Made by a program: the position numbers and the translations under genes. The notes beneath the pieces were generated by a model. The model did no database searches. It saw only the letters and a list, made by a program, of their open reading frames with translations, and was not told the DNA's origin. From Tolumonas osonensis (GTDB lineage Bacteria > Pseudomonadota > Gammaproteobacteria > Enterobacterales > Aeromonadaceae): DNA of 64,000 nt. Location of the stretch: the NCBI RefSeq assembly GCF_014202415.1, contig NZ_JACHGR010000006.1, positions 203,939-267,938 of the forward strand, written 5' to 3'. Positions 55,524 through 63,957 of the stretch are shown piece by piece (position 1 is the first letter of the stretch; each line of letters opens with the position of its first letter).

Positions 55524-55832
55524 ATGAAAAATACATTCGTACGTTTTGCCGCTGTTGCTGCGTTATCTCTGGCTGCTATCACTGCCCAGGCTACCGTCAA
55601 CACTTATCAGGCACATGGTTCTGTTGTTGCTGTTAATGCGGCAGACCAGACGATCACCGTGAAGCAAGATGCCGTCTCTGAACTGGGCTGGCCAGCTCGT
55701 ACTTTCACTTACAAGGCGAATGGCAGTAATGTACTGAACGGTATCGAAGCCGGTCAGACTGTTGATGTGAAATTTACCTCATCAAATACATTCAATGCGA
55801 ACGCCCATTTCGTAACACCTGTATCACAATAA
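55524..55832 (+). CDS. CusF-like periplasmic small protein lacking copper ligands
   Basis: This 102-residue protein has a signal peptide (cleavage after AQA, about residue 23) and one small beta-barrel of the CusF type. Aligned by eye to CusF, the copper ligands His36, Met47 and Met49 become Gln48, Arg59 and Phe61, while the stacking Trp44 remains as Trp56 (LGWPARTFTY). It may therefore bind another ligand or serve as a scaffold. The ATG has GGAG 9 bases upstream. A terminator follows. Confidence 0.72.
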   Translation: MKNTFVRFAAVAALSLAAITAQATVNTYQAHGSVVAVNAADQTITVKQDAVSELGWPARTFTYKANGSNVLNGIEAGQTVDVKFTSSNTFNANAHFVTPVSQ

Positions 55833-55853
55833 TTCACTGCTGACACGCAGCGC

Positions 55854-55891
55854 AAGGGGTTATGTTGTCCTGACATAACCCCTTTGTTTTT
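55854..55891 (+). terminator. Rho-independent terminator after the CusF-like gene
   Basis: A 12-bp perfect stem AAGGGGTTATGT/ACATAACCCCTT with a 7-base loop is followed by TGTTTTT. Confidence 0.92.
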
Positions 55892-56189
55892 CTAAATCCC
55901 TGCATCCTTAGAGTTGAAAATGAGTGTGTGTTTCTATTTTGTCTCGCCAGGTATCCCTTGCTTGGCGAGCGTTCAATAACACTGATTTTGAACTCCACTT
56001 TCCCCCAGCGATGGGGGCTTTTTAAGCGCAATTGGTGAGCCAACATCTTCAAGGATAGCGATGCCATGTTTCTCTCATGTTGCTATATCAATGCGGGATT
56101 ATCTGCACAGGGGGGGGGTAATTCATTTACAACTATACTTAAGCGATTGCCATTGTTTTTCGATGAGCAATATGTTGGTGGAGGTTTAA
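55892..56189. other. Intergenic region upstream of the cupredoxin gene
   Basis: This region has two further hairpins, CTCGCCA/TGGCGAG (55943-55969) and CCCCC-AGCGAT-GGGGG followed by CTTTTT (56002-56023), the latter like a second terminator. A run of nine G (56110-56118) and a TATACT box (56134-56139) follow. I see no gene. Confidence 0.55.
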
Positions 56190-56513
56190 ATGAATCGCTA
56201 TATTTCTGTTTTTGTCATAGGCATGGCCGCCATAGCTATGACAGGTCAAAGTTTTGGTGAAGAAAATGCCAGTGTGCAAATTTCGAATTTCGCCTTTAGC
56301 CCCGAAGTGATTAAAGTCAAAACAGGTACGACCATCAATTGGATAAACGCGGATAACACGGCACACACGGTCACCGGCAATGATGGGACCTGGGATTCCG
56401 GTAGGGTCAAAGCGAATGGGGCCTACAGCCACAAGTTTGATAAGGCGGGTACGTTTGAATATCACTGCAGTTATCATTCATCAATGAACGGGTCCGTGAT
56501 TGTTTCTCCTTAG
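56190..56513 (+). CDS. Cupredoxin (amicyanin/plastocyanin-like) periplasmic protein
   Basis: This 107-residue blue-copper-type protein has a signal peptide (cleavage about residue 23) and the complete type 1 copper ligand set: His59 (TAHT), Cys93, His96 and Met99 (CSYHSSM). It should carry single electrons or copper in the periplasm. GGAGG lies 6 bases before the ATG. It stands near the CusF-like gene but has a separate promoter. Its redox partner is not apparent. Confidence 0.88.
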   Translation: MNRYISVFVIGMAAIAMTGQSFGEENASVQISNFAFSPEVIKVKTGTTINWINADNTAHTVTGNDGTWDSGRVKANGAYSHKFDKAGTFEYHCSYHSSMNGSVIVSP

Positions 56514-56561
56514 ATTGGATGATTTACAGTTGAGGCTTGCTTGATGACATCTGATTTAAAT

Positions 56562-56589
56562 CACTGGCGGCACACAGTGCCGTCCAGTG
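56562..56589. terminator. Hairpin between convergent cupredoxin and HAD genes
   Basis: CACTGGCGGCAC pairs with GTGCCGTCCAGTG with a single bulge and a 3-base loop. It has no T-run. Confidence 0.5.
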
Positions 56590-56629
56590 AGCAAAGTGAT
56601 CGAATTTGAATTTCGTCAGGTAATTTTGA

Positions 56630-57436
56630 TCAGTAATCAATGGCCAGATATTTTTTAAAGGCTTTGGCTATCCCGTTATTATCGACGGTATCAGTAATCG
56701 CATCAGCACTGGCTTTGACAACATCAGACGCGTTTCCCATCGCAATACCGGTACCAACCAGCTGCAACATCTCGATATCATTGTGCCCATCGCCAAATGC
56801 GTAGGTATTGTGCTTATCAATATTTAGATGATTATATAAATATTCACAAGCGGTTCCTTTAGAGAACCCCTCTAGATGCACATCCATACGAATATCAACA
56901 TCATCCCCATAGGCATTGATAGCCCATTTTTCAGGTAATTTAGCTTTGGCTGCGAATAAATCTTCGGCAGAAGAAAAAACGGCAGCAATCGAGTTTGCCT
57001 TAATTTCGCCAGCGCAATGTGAGACCAGAGGAATATGAGAGAGGTCATCGCTGCCACTATAAATGGCGTGATGTTGCTTCAGATAAGGATCGGAATGCGA
57101 ACTCACCCAATTGCCTGAATAGCCACCTAACGCACAACTGCCATTGTGTGCTTCATAGACCTGCAATTGCATATCGATCTCGTCATCAGTGAACACATTA
57201 TTGATCAAGGTTTCACCGTGGAATTCGATATAGTGGCCGTCACTGCAAATATAACCATCAAAATTGATGTTACGAACACTCTCAGGGATCTGCGTTCTGG
57301 CAGTGGCAACAACGATATAATTCCCTTGTTCCTGGAATTTTTTAATCACCTGTTGAGTCTCATCAGATGGGTGCAACATACCGTTTGGAACATTCACCAT
57401 CGTTCCGTCAATATCAAAAAAAGCAATCTTCTTCAC
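56630..57436 (-). CDS. HAD-superfamily (Cof-type, IIB) phosphatase
   Basis: This 268-residue phosphatase has the HAD motif DIDGTMVN at the N terminus, a IIB cap domain in the middle, and FSKGTACEYL and FGDGHNDIEML in the C-terminal half. The family dephosphorylates sugar phosphates, flavin or pyridoxal phosphate. It starts with GTG. Substrate unknown. Confidence 0.9.
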   Translation of the reverse strand: MKKIAFFDIDGTMVNVPNGMLHPSDETQQVIKKFQEQGNYIVVATARTQIPESVRNINFDGYICSDGHYIEFHGETLINNVFTDDEIDMQLQVYEAHNGSCALGGYSGNWVSSHSDPYLKQHHAIYSGSDDLSHIPLVSHCAGEIKANSIAAVFSSAEDLFAAKAKLPEKWAINAYGDDVDIRMDVHLEGFSKGTACEYLYNHLNIDKHNTYAFGDGHNDIEMLQLVGTGIAMGNASDVVKASADAITDTVDNNGIAKAFKKYLAIDY

Positions 57437-57570
57437 GTATGGAGCACTCCATCAAGAATCTGACTAGGGGATTAATGTGGCTGAGATTTTCGTAATGCTA
57501 TCAGAATTACCTGACTTTGACGTGTGGGGTAGTTTGAAAAAACGGCACACACCAAGTTTGTTATAGGATT

Positions 57571-57918
57571 TTAAGGCGAAATAGGTATTGATACATCCAT
57601 TCCTACCATTATATTGGGTAATCCAACTTCGGGGGCTGGCCAAGAAACCTGACAATTATCATATAAGTCAACAATTTCACTTTCATAAAATAGTTTACCA
57701 TTTTTATCATATGCTCTAACGAATCCTGGTGTGTCCATTCTAAGCTCTCCCAGATAAAAGCTGGCAACTTTCAGTGTTTCAATATGGTATTTATTATCTG
57801 GACTCTCATCCCAAAAAAGTTGTTTTCCATATTTTTTTGCCAGAAAAGGGGAAAAAAATAGAAATGAGAAGCAAAGAATTATCACTACCATGGTGTACAA
57901 GACGTATTTACGTTTCAT
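57571..57918 (-). CDS. Small membrane-anchored protein, possible immunity protein
   Basis: This 115-residue protein has one N-terminal membrane segment (about residues 5-22) followed by a soluble domain that probably lies in the periplasm (YHIETLKVASFYLGEL; GFVRAYDKNGKLFYESE). I do not recognise the family with certainty. Its ATG overlaps the stop of the preceding putative effector gene by 4 bp, the usual place for a cognate immunity gene. Confidence 0.55.
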   Translation of the reverse strand: MKRKYVLYTMVVIILCFSFLFFSPFLAKKYGKQLFWDESPDNKYHIETLKVASFYLGELRMDTPGFVRAYDKNGKLFYESEIVDLYDNCQVSWPAPEVGLPNIMVGMDVSIPISP

Positions 57919-58769
57919 AGAGGGATTTCCCATCCTGATTCATTCCGCCATTGCACATCCGAGTAAACGATAAAATCACCACCTTTCTTTTTGTCGTTCT
58001 TATGTACTTCTTGCCAGCACCTGAAATCACGATTGAAAACAGGAACATATCCTTGCAATGCGAAATACAATGGAGATGAAAGATAAGCTACGGTATCTAA
58101 TTTACCTAAACATTTATTCCGTTTTTTACTCCAGATGCCGAGCGGTTCATTGTCACCCTCAAAATCATAACTATCCCGAAGGTATAAACCTGTTTTTTCA
58201 ACCCGGAAAAAATCACGTCCGTGGCGATTAAAAGCTGTACCTACAACGGCTATTTTCAATGTTCCATTACCAATGGCACCATACAAGCCATCGACACGGT
58301 TCAGTTTATTTCCGACATCAACTTTGTTTACCTGTGAATATGTATCACATTCTCTGGCGGAGTGAATTATAGAGCCCAATACTGTTGGGGTTGTTTTTCC
58401 TCTGATCCATCCCTCTTTTTTTAATAAAATTTTAAGCCTGTCTATACCTTTAGGTGATACCCATGAATTATGAATATTGATTGCTGCGGCATGCCACATT
58501 GGATGAGATAATAACCAGTCTATCTTAACGATATCATCATTATATCGGTTTGGCGGTAAAGATAGAGAGCTCACTTTTCCTGATCTGATATCTGCAGTCA
58601 TCACATAAGCTTCCTCTTGGTTAAACCAGTGACGCATCAGTTTTGCAGCAGTATGCCAGTTCATTGCGTCCATGATGTCGGGTATTTCATCTAAATGAAG
58701 AGGATCAACAATAACCCGAATTGGATTTGTATCGCTGCGAGGCGTTGTGGTTGCTGTTGCTAATGTCAT
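57915..58769 (-). CDS. DUF6402-like protein, candidate T6SS-associated effector
   Basis: This 284-residue protein resembles the DUF6402 family, which I recall as being found beside PAAR proteins; segments such as NWHTAAKLMRHWFNQEEAYV and FFRVEKTGLYLRDSYDFEGD are typical. There is no signal peptide, as expected for cargo loaded onto a type VI spike. It overlaps the PAAR gene by 4 bp and is followed, also overlapping, by a small membrane protein. Toxic activity is not shown by any motif I can see. Confidence 0.6.
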   Translation of the reverse strand: MTLATATTTPRSDTNPIRVIVDPLHLDEIPDIMDAMNWHTAAKLMRHWFNQEEAYVMTADIRSGKVSSLSLPPNRYNDDIVKIDWLLSHPMWHAAAINIHNSWVSPKGIDRLKILLKKEGWIRGKTTPTVLGSIIHSARECDTYSQVNKVDVGNKLNRVDGLYGAIGNGTLKIAVVGTAFNRHGRDFFRVEKTGLYLRDSYDFEGDNEPLGIWSKKRNKCLGKLDTVAYLSSPLYFALQGYVPVFNRDFRCWQEVHKNDKKKGGDFIVYSDVQWRNESGWEIPL

Positions 58770-59272
58770 TTTTTAACTCCGATCTCTGATTGAAAAGCGT
58801 GAGCTAATGTAATGCTTTGCATGGTGTGGCTATGACACAGATCGGTTTTTCCCTGCTCACACGTTTCTCCCGTGATCTCTCCGTCGGGTGTTTGGAGCAG
58901 ATAAGTGAATCCTTTCACGGGATTACCTGATTGATCGATAAGCTGAAAGTGTTGATTAAATGCTTTTTCAACGAGTGAATCAGATATGGTTGATGCTGGA
59001 GTATAGATGTCGCCAATTAAGACATTATCAGAGCCACCGATGATCACACCGCCATGTGAAGTCGCTGATCCCATTAATGCAGCAGGTTTGCCATTAATAA
59101 AAACGGTTGAGCTACCCGCAACAATTGTAGCGCCACAACTAGTAGTATCACCGAGACGGGAAGCCGGCAGGCCGTTAATAAATACATTATCAGAGCCGGA
59201 AACGATATTATTTACAGAATGTCCTTTCTGAGGACAAGCATGTGCATCACCAACTCTAGCGGCTAAAGGCAT
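58766..59272 (-). CDS. PAAR-domain protein with C-terminal extension
   Basis: This 168-residue protein has an N-terminal PAAR domain (about residues 1-85) made of repeated beta motifs (GSDNVFINGLPASRLGD, GSSTVFINGKPAALMG, GSDNVLIGD) that sharpen the VgrG spike of a type VI secretion system. The remaining 75 residues (PVKGFTYLLQTPDGEITGET) are a beta-rich, transthyretin-like adaptor extension. The ATG at 59272 has GGAG 5 bases upstream. No VgrG or Hcp gene is in the window, so this is an orphan module. Confidence 0.85.
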   Translation of the reverse strand: MPLAARVGDAHACPQKGHSVNNIVSGSDNVFINGLPASRLGDTTSCGATIVAGSSTVFINGKPAALMGSATSHGGVIIGGSDNVLIGDIYTPASTISDSLVEKAFNQHFQLIDQSGNPVKGFTYLLQTPDGEITGETCEQGKTDLCHSHTMQSITLAHAFQSEIGVKK

Positions 59273-59415
59273 ATATTCTCCGAACATGTTTGAAAAAGAG
59301 TTCAGAAATTTATGCAGTTTAGTTTGTCATTCAAGCTGTCAGATTTGTTGGTTCATTGCGATAACAGTGCAGAACAACAAGCTGTTTTGTGTCTGCACCG
59401 CTTACGGGGGATAAA

Positions 59416-60096
59416 TCAAGACTGTGTCAGAAGCGATTCAAGCTCCGGTAATGATGAAACCTGATAGTGAGGTGTGATGCCTACCGGCACAGGCTTGTTA
59501 TCTGTATTAACCCAGCATGTATGCAAGCCCGCATTGAGGCCACCCAAAATATCCGAGTCAGGATTATCGCCGACCATGAGAACACGCTCACGGGGCGGAT
59601 TCCCCATCGTGGAAAGGGCATGCTCAAAAATATCCGGATGGGGCTTAGCCACACCAACCTGTTCGGAAATGATCAGCACATCAAAATGCTCCCGAAATCC
59701 GGTGCGCTCCAGACGGATTTGCTGCAGCTCGGTAAAGCCATTAGTGATAATACCGAGCTTCACTTTGCCCCGTAGGGTATTCAGCAAATCAGCGGCCCCA
59801 TTCAGTGGCTGACAGATATCCGCCATCGCAGACAGAAATGCACTGTTTAATGTTTTTGGCGTTTCATCAAGCCGTTGCGCCCAGGATTCAAAACGTTGAT
59901 GCTGGAGCTGCGCCGCAGATATTTCACCATTCTGGTATTGAACCCAGAGCGGCTTATTCACGGACTGATATTCTGAAAAATCAGCATCGGAAAAGTCGAC
60001 GCCAAAGCGTGAAAACATCAGTTTTAAACCGCGGAGGGCATCAAATTCAAACAATGTTTCATCTGCATCGAACAAGATCCATTCATAGGATTTCAT
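59416..60096 (-). CDS. yjjG: Pyrimidine 5'-nucleotidase YjjG, HAD family
   Basis: This 226-residue HAD phosphatase has the nucleophile motif [28 protein letters not shown] in the second motif and [11 protein letters not shown] and [10 protein letters not shown] at the end. It closely resembles E. coli YjjG, a house-cleaning nucleotidase for non-canonical pyrimidine nucleotides. The ATG at 60096 gives the standard length. Confidence 0.9.
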   Translation of the reverse strand: MKSYEWILFDADETLFEFDALRGLKLMFSRFGVDFSDADFSEYQSVNKPLWVQYQNGEISAAQLQHQRFESWAQRLDETPKTLNSAFLSAMADICQPLNGAADLLNTLRGKVKLGIITNGFTELQQIRLERTGFREHFDVLIISEQVGVAKPHPDIFEHALSTMGNPPRERVLMVGDNPDSDILGGLNAGLHTCWVNTDNKPVPVGITPHYQVSSLPELESLLTQS

Positions 60097-60161
60097 GTGC
60101 GCATATCTCTATCATGCCTTGTGACTATGCCGCTCATTCTACACGAGGGATATAACCAGCC

Positions 60162-60563
60162 CTAATTGATGTAGCCATGTTCTTTGAGCCAATCAACGCA
60201 CAGGAGCGCTGCTTTTGAGCAAATTTCAATATCATGGCTGTCTATGTAACGTAATTCTTCAATCTCGGCAGCAGGCATTGGTTCGCCATCATAATCCGCG
60301 AAATAGCATGTCAGTTTAACTAACGTCCCTTCTGGTTTCCCATCCGCCTGCGCTTCAAGTGTGGTGGCATAGGTTATCGTGGATGGCACCAAATCAATGG
60401 TTAACTCTTCTGATATTTCACGTATCAGCGCCTCATGGTCAGTCTCGTTGAATTCGCGTTTACCGCCGGGCAGATAAAACAGCGATTTGCCCCTGGAGCG
60501 AACAACTAATAGTTTTTTATCCGAGATAGTAAACAGGGCAAGTTTATCAATGTAGGTTGTCAT
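60162..60563 (-). CDS. Nudix hydrolase
   Basis: This 133-residue protein has the Nudix box (GGKREFNETDHEALIREISEEL) and hydrolyses a nucleoside diphosphate linked to another group. It lies next to YjjG on the same strand with 65 bp between, so the two may form a nucleotide-cleaning pair. Substrate unknown. Confidence 0.9.
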   Translation of the reverse strand: MTTYIDKLALFTISDKKLLVVRSRGKSLFYLPGGKREFNETDHEALIREISEELTIDLVPSTITYATTLEAQADGKPEGTLVKLTCYFADYDGEPMPAAEIEELRYIDSHDIEICSKAALLCVDWLKEHGYIN

Positions 60564-60597
60564 GGTGATTCATCCTTTGTATTGGTTATCGAATTTA

Positions 60598-61419
60598 TTA
60601 ACCACTGCATATCTTCTGATAGGTCGCGGGTGTCATGCCATAACAACGGCGAAACCAGCGGCCTAAATGACTCTGATCGGAAAAACAAAACGTCGATGCA
60701 ACATCCGCAAGGGGTGAACCGGCCGCAATCATCATCCGGGCTTTTGAAAGTCGTAATTGCAGCAAATATTGATAAGGCGCGATTTGGTAAGCCGACTTAA
60801 AAATCCGGTTCATTCTGAAACGGTCCATTCCTGCTTCAGCTGCAAGCTCGTCCAGACCGATTTCATCGCACACATGCTCATACAGCATATCGCGGATTTT
60901 ACTTGCGATCAGCGGATGATGATCTGATGTTTGTCCGACTACCTGAACCCAATTTGTCTTGATCAGACTGCTCAGTAATAAATCGATACTCGTTTCTTTA
61001 ATAAGCCGGAATTCCTGAAAATGATAAGCTTGGAAGGCCTGTGAAACCCGAAGTGCCAGCTGGGGATCCTGTGTTAAAGTGGAGGCGACAGAAAATTCGA
61101 ACCCATCCGGCATTTTTTCATATAACCCGGCCATACGGGTATGCAGCCAGGCCGGATCGAAATAGAGCATCTGATACGTGAACCCGGCACTCTCCGGCGC
61201 ATGACCATCATGCAGTTCTTCGGGTTCCAGCATGAACACATGACCCTGATGGCTGTTTACCTGCCGCCGACGGCAATGAAACTGCTGATGTCCCTGTTCA
61301 GTCACCCCGATGAGATATTGCGGATGCCAATGGGGATCATACGCATGCCCGGAAAAGTGGGCGCGTATCGTTTCAATCCCGCTTTCGGCATCTTTGGCCA
61401 AATCGACCCAATTCGCCAT
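60598..61419 (-). CDS. AraC-family transcriptional regulator with cupin sensor
   Basis: This 273-residue regulator has an N-terminal AraC-type cupin (HAYDPHWHPQYLIGVTEQG pattern) and two C-terminal helix-turn-helices. It is similar in layout to the regulator at 43180. It lies 40 bp downstream of the LysE-family gene on the same strand and may regulate it. Confidence 0.88.
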   Translation of the reverse strand: MANWVDLAKDAESGIETIRAHFSGHAYDPHWHPQYLIGVTEQGHQQFHCRRRQVNSHQGHVFMLEPEELHDGHAPESAGFTYQMLYFDPAWLHTRMAGLYEKMPDGFEFSVASTLTQDPQLALRVSQAFQAYHFQEFRLIKETSIDLLLSSLIKTNWVQVVGQTSDHHPLIASKIRDMLYEHVCDEIGLDELAAEAGMDRFRMNRIFKSAYQIAPYQYLLQLRLSKARMMIAAGSPLADVASTFCFSDQSHLGRWFRRCYGMTPATYQKICSG

Positions 61420-61459
61420 CAGTCATTACGTCCTGATTTCAACATCGCTCACTCTCATT

Positions 61460-62068
61460 TTACACCGACAGATTCAGTGTCGCAGACCATGCAGAGACCA
61501 GCAAGATCCAGCCCATGACGCGGTTCAGCCAGATCACATGCATCGGCTTGCGGATCAATGATCCCGCCAAGCGGCCAGCCAATGCCCAGACTGTCAGACA
61601 AGGAATCGCGATCACCAGAAAAACGGCGGACAAATACGAAACATTCCAGAAATAATGCGTATCTGATGTGGCATAAACACTGATCACGGCAACCGCCATT
61701 AACCACGCCTTGGGGTTCACCGCCTGCATCAAAAAACCGCCGACAACACCGAGTGTCGGCAGATCAGAAGATGAATTATCCGTTTCCTTCACTGGCTGTG
61801 ATGCGATCTGCCAGGCCAATTTCGTGAGCCATAAAACACCGAGCCAACCCATCATTTCTTTTACGAATGGGTAAGCAAGTAACGCCTTCCCGACACCAAT
61901 CCCTGTCAGACAGACCAACGCCGCAGCGCCGATACTGGCACTGACTACAATGGGAAACGTCTTCCCCAGACCAAGCCGGGAACTCTGACTCAGAATCAGA
62001 AAATTGGTTGGCCCCGGCGTGATTGAAGCCACAAACGCAAAGCAGATAAATGAAAACAGATTTTCCAT
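61460..62068 (-). CDS. LysE/RhtB-family exporter
   Basis: This 202-residue inner-membrane exporter has six hydrophobic segments with the RhtB pattern (SITPGPTNFLILSQSSRLG; MQAVNPKAWLMAVAVISVYA). It forms a pair with the AraC gene downstream. It is the third small exporter of this family in the window. Confidence 0.9.
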   Translation of the reverse strand: MENLFSFICFAFVASITPGPTNFLILSQSSRLGLGKTFPIVVSASIGAAALVCLTGIGVGKALLAYPFVKEMMGWLGVLWLTKLAWQIASQPVKETDNSSSDLPTLGVVGGFLMQAVNPKAWLMAVAVISVYATSDTHYFWNVSYLSAVFLVIAIPCLTVWALAGRLAGSLIRKPMHVIWLNRVMGWILLVSAWSATLNLSV

Positions 62069-62283
62069 CTTGAAAACTCCATCTGACGAGATGCGGTCAT
62101 GATGTGAATTTTGACGGCAGAAGTCTGGAAGATTTGTGCGGATGTGTTGGGTAATTTCATGAATATGGAAAAACTAGAACGCCATATTTATTAATCAATT
62201 GCATAAGTGCAATAACTAACATTCATTAATTGAAAATCCATCCCATGTTAGATTAAAAAAATATTAATAGTTAAGGAATGGCA

Positions 62284-62899
62284 ATGACACTTAAAAAAAG
62301 AACAACATCTTGTCAGGGTGGCTGCAGCAACAGCAATGGGTCATATCGAAGAATTACAATCTTATTTAAATACCGCTTTGCAAGATGGTGTGTCTATTAA
62401 CGAGTTGAAGGAGTTAATGATCCAGCTCTATGCGTATTGTGGCTTCCCTCGTAGCCTGAATGGATTGTCAGCGCTGATGGTTGTCATTACTGAGAGACAA
62501 AAATCGGGGACCAATGATGATGTCGGACAAACGCCAAAGCCTATTCCAGTGGATAAATCCCGCTTTGAATTAGGTGATGAGGTGCAGCGGGAATTGACCG
62601 GAGGGCCGGTAAAAGGTCCATTATTTGATTTTGCTCCGGCTATCGATGCATTTCTGAAGGAACACCTCTTTGCTGATATTTTCTTGCGCGGTGTTCTCAG
62701 TTATCAGGAACGCGAAATTATCACTATTGCCACGCTTGCCTGTATTGGTGTTATTTCTCAGCTGACAAGCCATATTCGGATTGGCATGAATACAGGTTTA
62801 GTTGTCTCACAAATAAATTCAATCGCTGAAGTGCTAAATGAGATAAATGAAGCATCCGCTGCCAAAAATATACGAACCATTTTGAAAACAATCTGCTGA
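62284..62899 (+). pseudogene. Carboxymuconolactone-decarboxylase-family gene with frameshift
   Basis: From 62318 the frame encodes 193 residues of a CMD/AhpD-like protein (QLYAYCGFPRSLNGLSALM). The natural start is the ATG at 62284 (AGGA upstream, MTLKK), which is in another frame. Removing one A from the seven-A run at 62293-62299 joins them and gives MTLKKEQHLVRVAAATAMGH, the family's normal start. So the gene is frameshifted in a homopolymer, by mutation, sequencing error or a slippage site. It may be co-transcribed with the aldo-keto reductase 47 bp downstream. Confidence 0.78.
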
Positions 62900-62946
62900 A
62901 TACATAAAGACAATATCGCAGCTACAAATAAAAATAGGAGCTATCC

Positions 62947-63957
62947 GTGGAATATAAATACCTTGGTAAAAGTTCATTGAAAGTATCACCAATTTGTCTG
63001 GGTGCGATGATGTTTGGTGGTGCAACAGATGAAACCACCTCCAAACGGATCATTGATAAAGCCTATGATCAAAGGATCAATTTTATTGATACAGCAGATG
63101 TTTATAACGGTCGCCAGTCAGAAATCATTGTCGGACGTGCTATTGCGGCCCAACGAGATGAATGGGTGGTCGCTACCAAATTTGGTTATGGCGGTAGCCG
63201 AAATCCGAATTCACAAGGGCAATCACGTAAATGGATCCGTCAAACAGTTGAAACGAGTCTGAAAAGTCTCGGAACCGACTACATTGATATCCTCTATCTT
63301 CACCGGGCTATCCCTGGTCTGCCTCTGGACGAGAGTGTGAGAGCTGTAGGTGAGTTGATCGGTCAGGGTAAAGTGCGTTACTACGGGGTATCGAATTTTA
63401 CAGGCTGGCGTATTGCTGAGATATGTCGTGTTGCCGATCAGCTTGGCATTGAACGTCCTGTTGTTAGTGAGCCGTTATATAATATGGTGAGCCGTACCGC
63501 AGAAGTAGAGCAATTACCTGCGGCTGCTCATTATGGTTTAGGTATTGCCCCTTACAGTCCGCTAGCGCGTGGCGTTTTAAGTGGAAAATATGCACTCAGT
63601 CAGCCATTGCCAACAGATAGCCGGGCAGGGCGTGGAGATGCTCGTATTTTGCAGACTGAACTGAGAGACGAGTCCATCGTTATTGCCGAAAAGATTGCTG
63701 ACTATGCACAAGAAAAAGGGTCGAATTCAATTGCTTTTGCATTGGCGTGGGTGCTGAATAACCGGCTCATTACATCGGTGATTGCAGGCCCCCGAACTGA
63801 GGCACAATGGGATAGTTACATGGATGCTTTATCGTATCGGCTGACCGCAGAAGATGAAGCCTTCGTCGATTCGCTGGTTGTGCCGGGTCATAACTCAACA
63901 CCGGGATTGAATCGCCACTACTTCACTAGACGACTTTTAGCCTCTTTAAAATACTGA
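62947..63957 (+). CDS. Aldo/keto reductase, C terminus replaced by an insertion sequence
   Basis: This 336-residue NADP-dependent oxidoreductase has the AKR barrel: FIDTADVYNGRQSE (catalytic Asp and Tyr), ATKFGYG (Lys) and LYLHRAIPG (His). It starts with GTG, AGGAG 7 bases upstream. The family usually ends GHxSTPGF-DPxYPIEGR. Here the sequence turns after STPG into LNRHYFTRRLLASLKY, encoded by the end of an IS3-type element, so about a dozen native C-terminal residues are lost. The reductase may still fold. Confidence 0.85.
   Translation: MEYKYLGKSSLKVSPICLGAMMFGGATDETTSKRIIDKAYDQRINFIDTADVYNGRQSEIIVGRAIAAQRDEWVVATKFGYGGSRNPNSQGQSRKWIRQTVETSLKSLGTDYIDILYLHRAIPGLPLDESVRAVGELIGQGKVRYYGVSNFTGWRIAEICRVADQLGIERPVVSEPLYNMVSRTAEVEQLPAAAHYGLGIAPYSPLARGVLSGKYALSQPLPTDSRAGRGDARILQTELRDESIVIAEKIADYAQEKGSNSIAFALAWVLNNRLITSVIAGPRTEAQWDSYMDALSYRLTAEDEAFVDSLVVPGHNSTPGLNRHYFTRRLLASLKY

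Noticed and set aside
55834..56067. A 77-codon minus-strand frame, at first sight like a transposase tail
   Set aside because: It crosses two terminator-like hairpins and I could not find a transposase motif in any frame.
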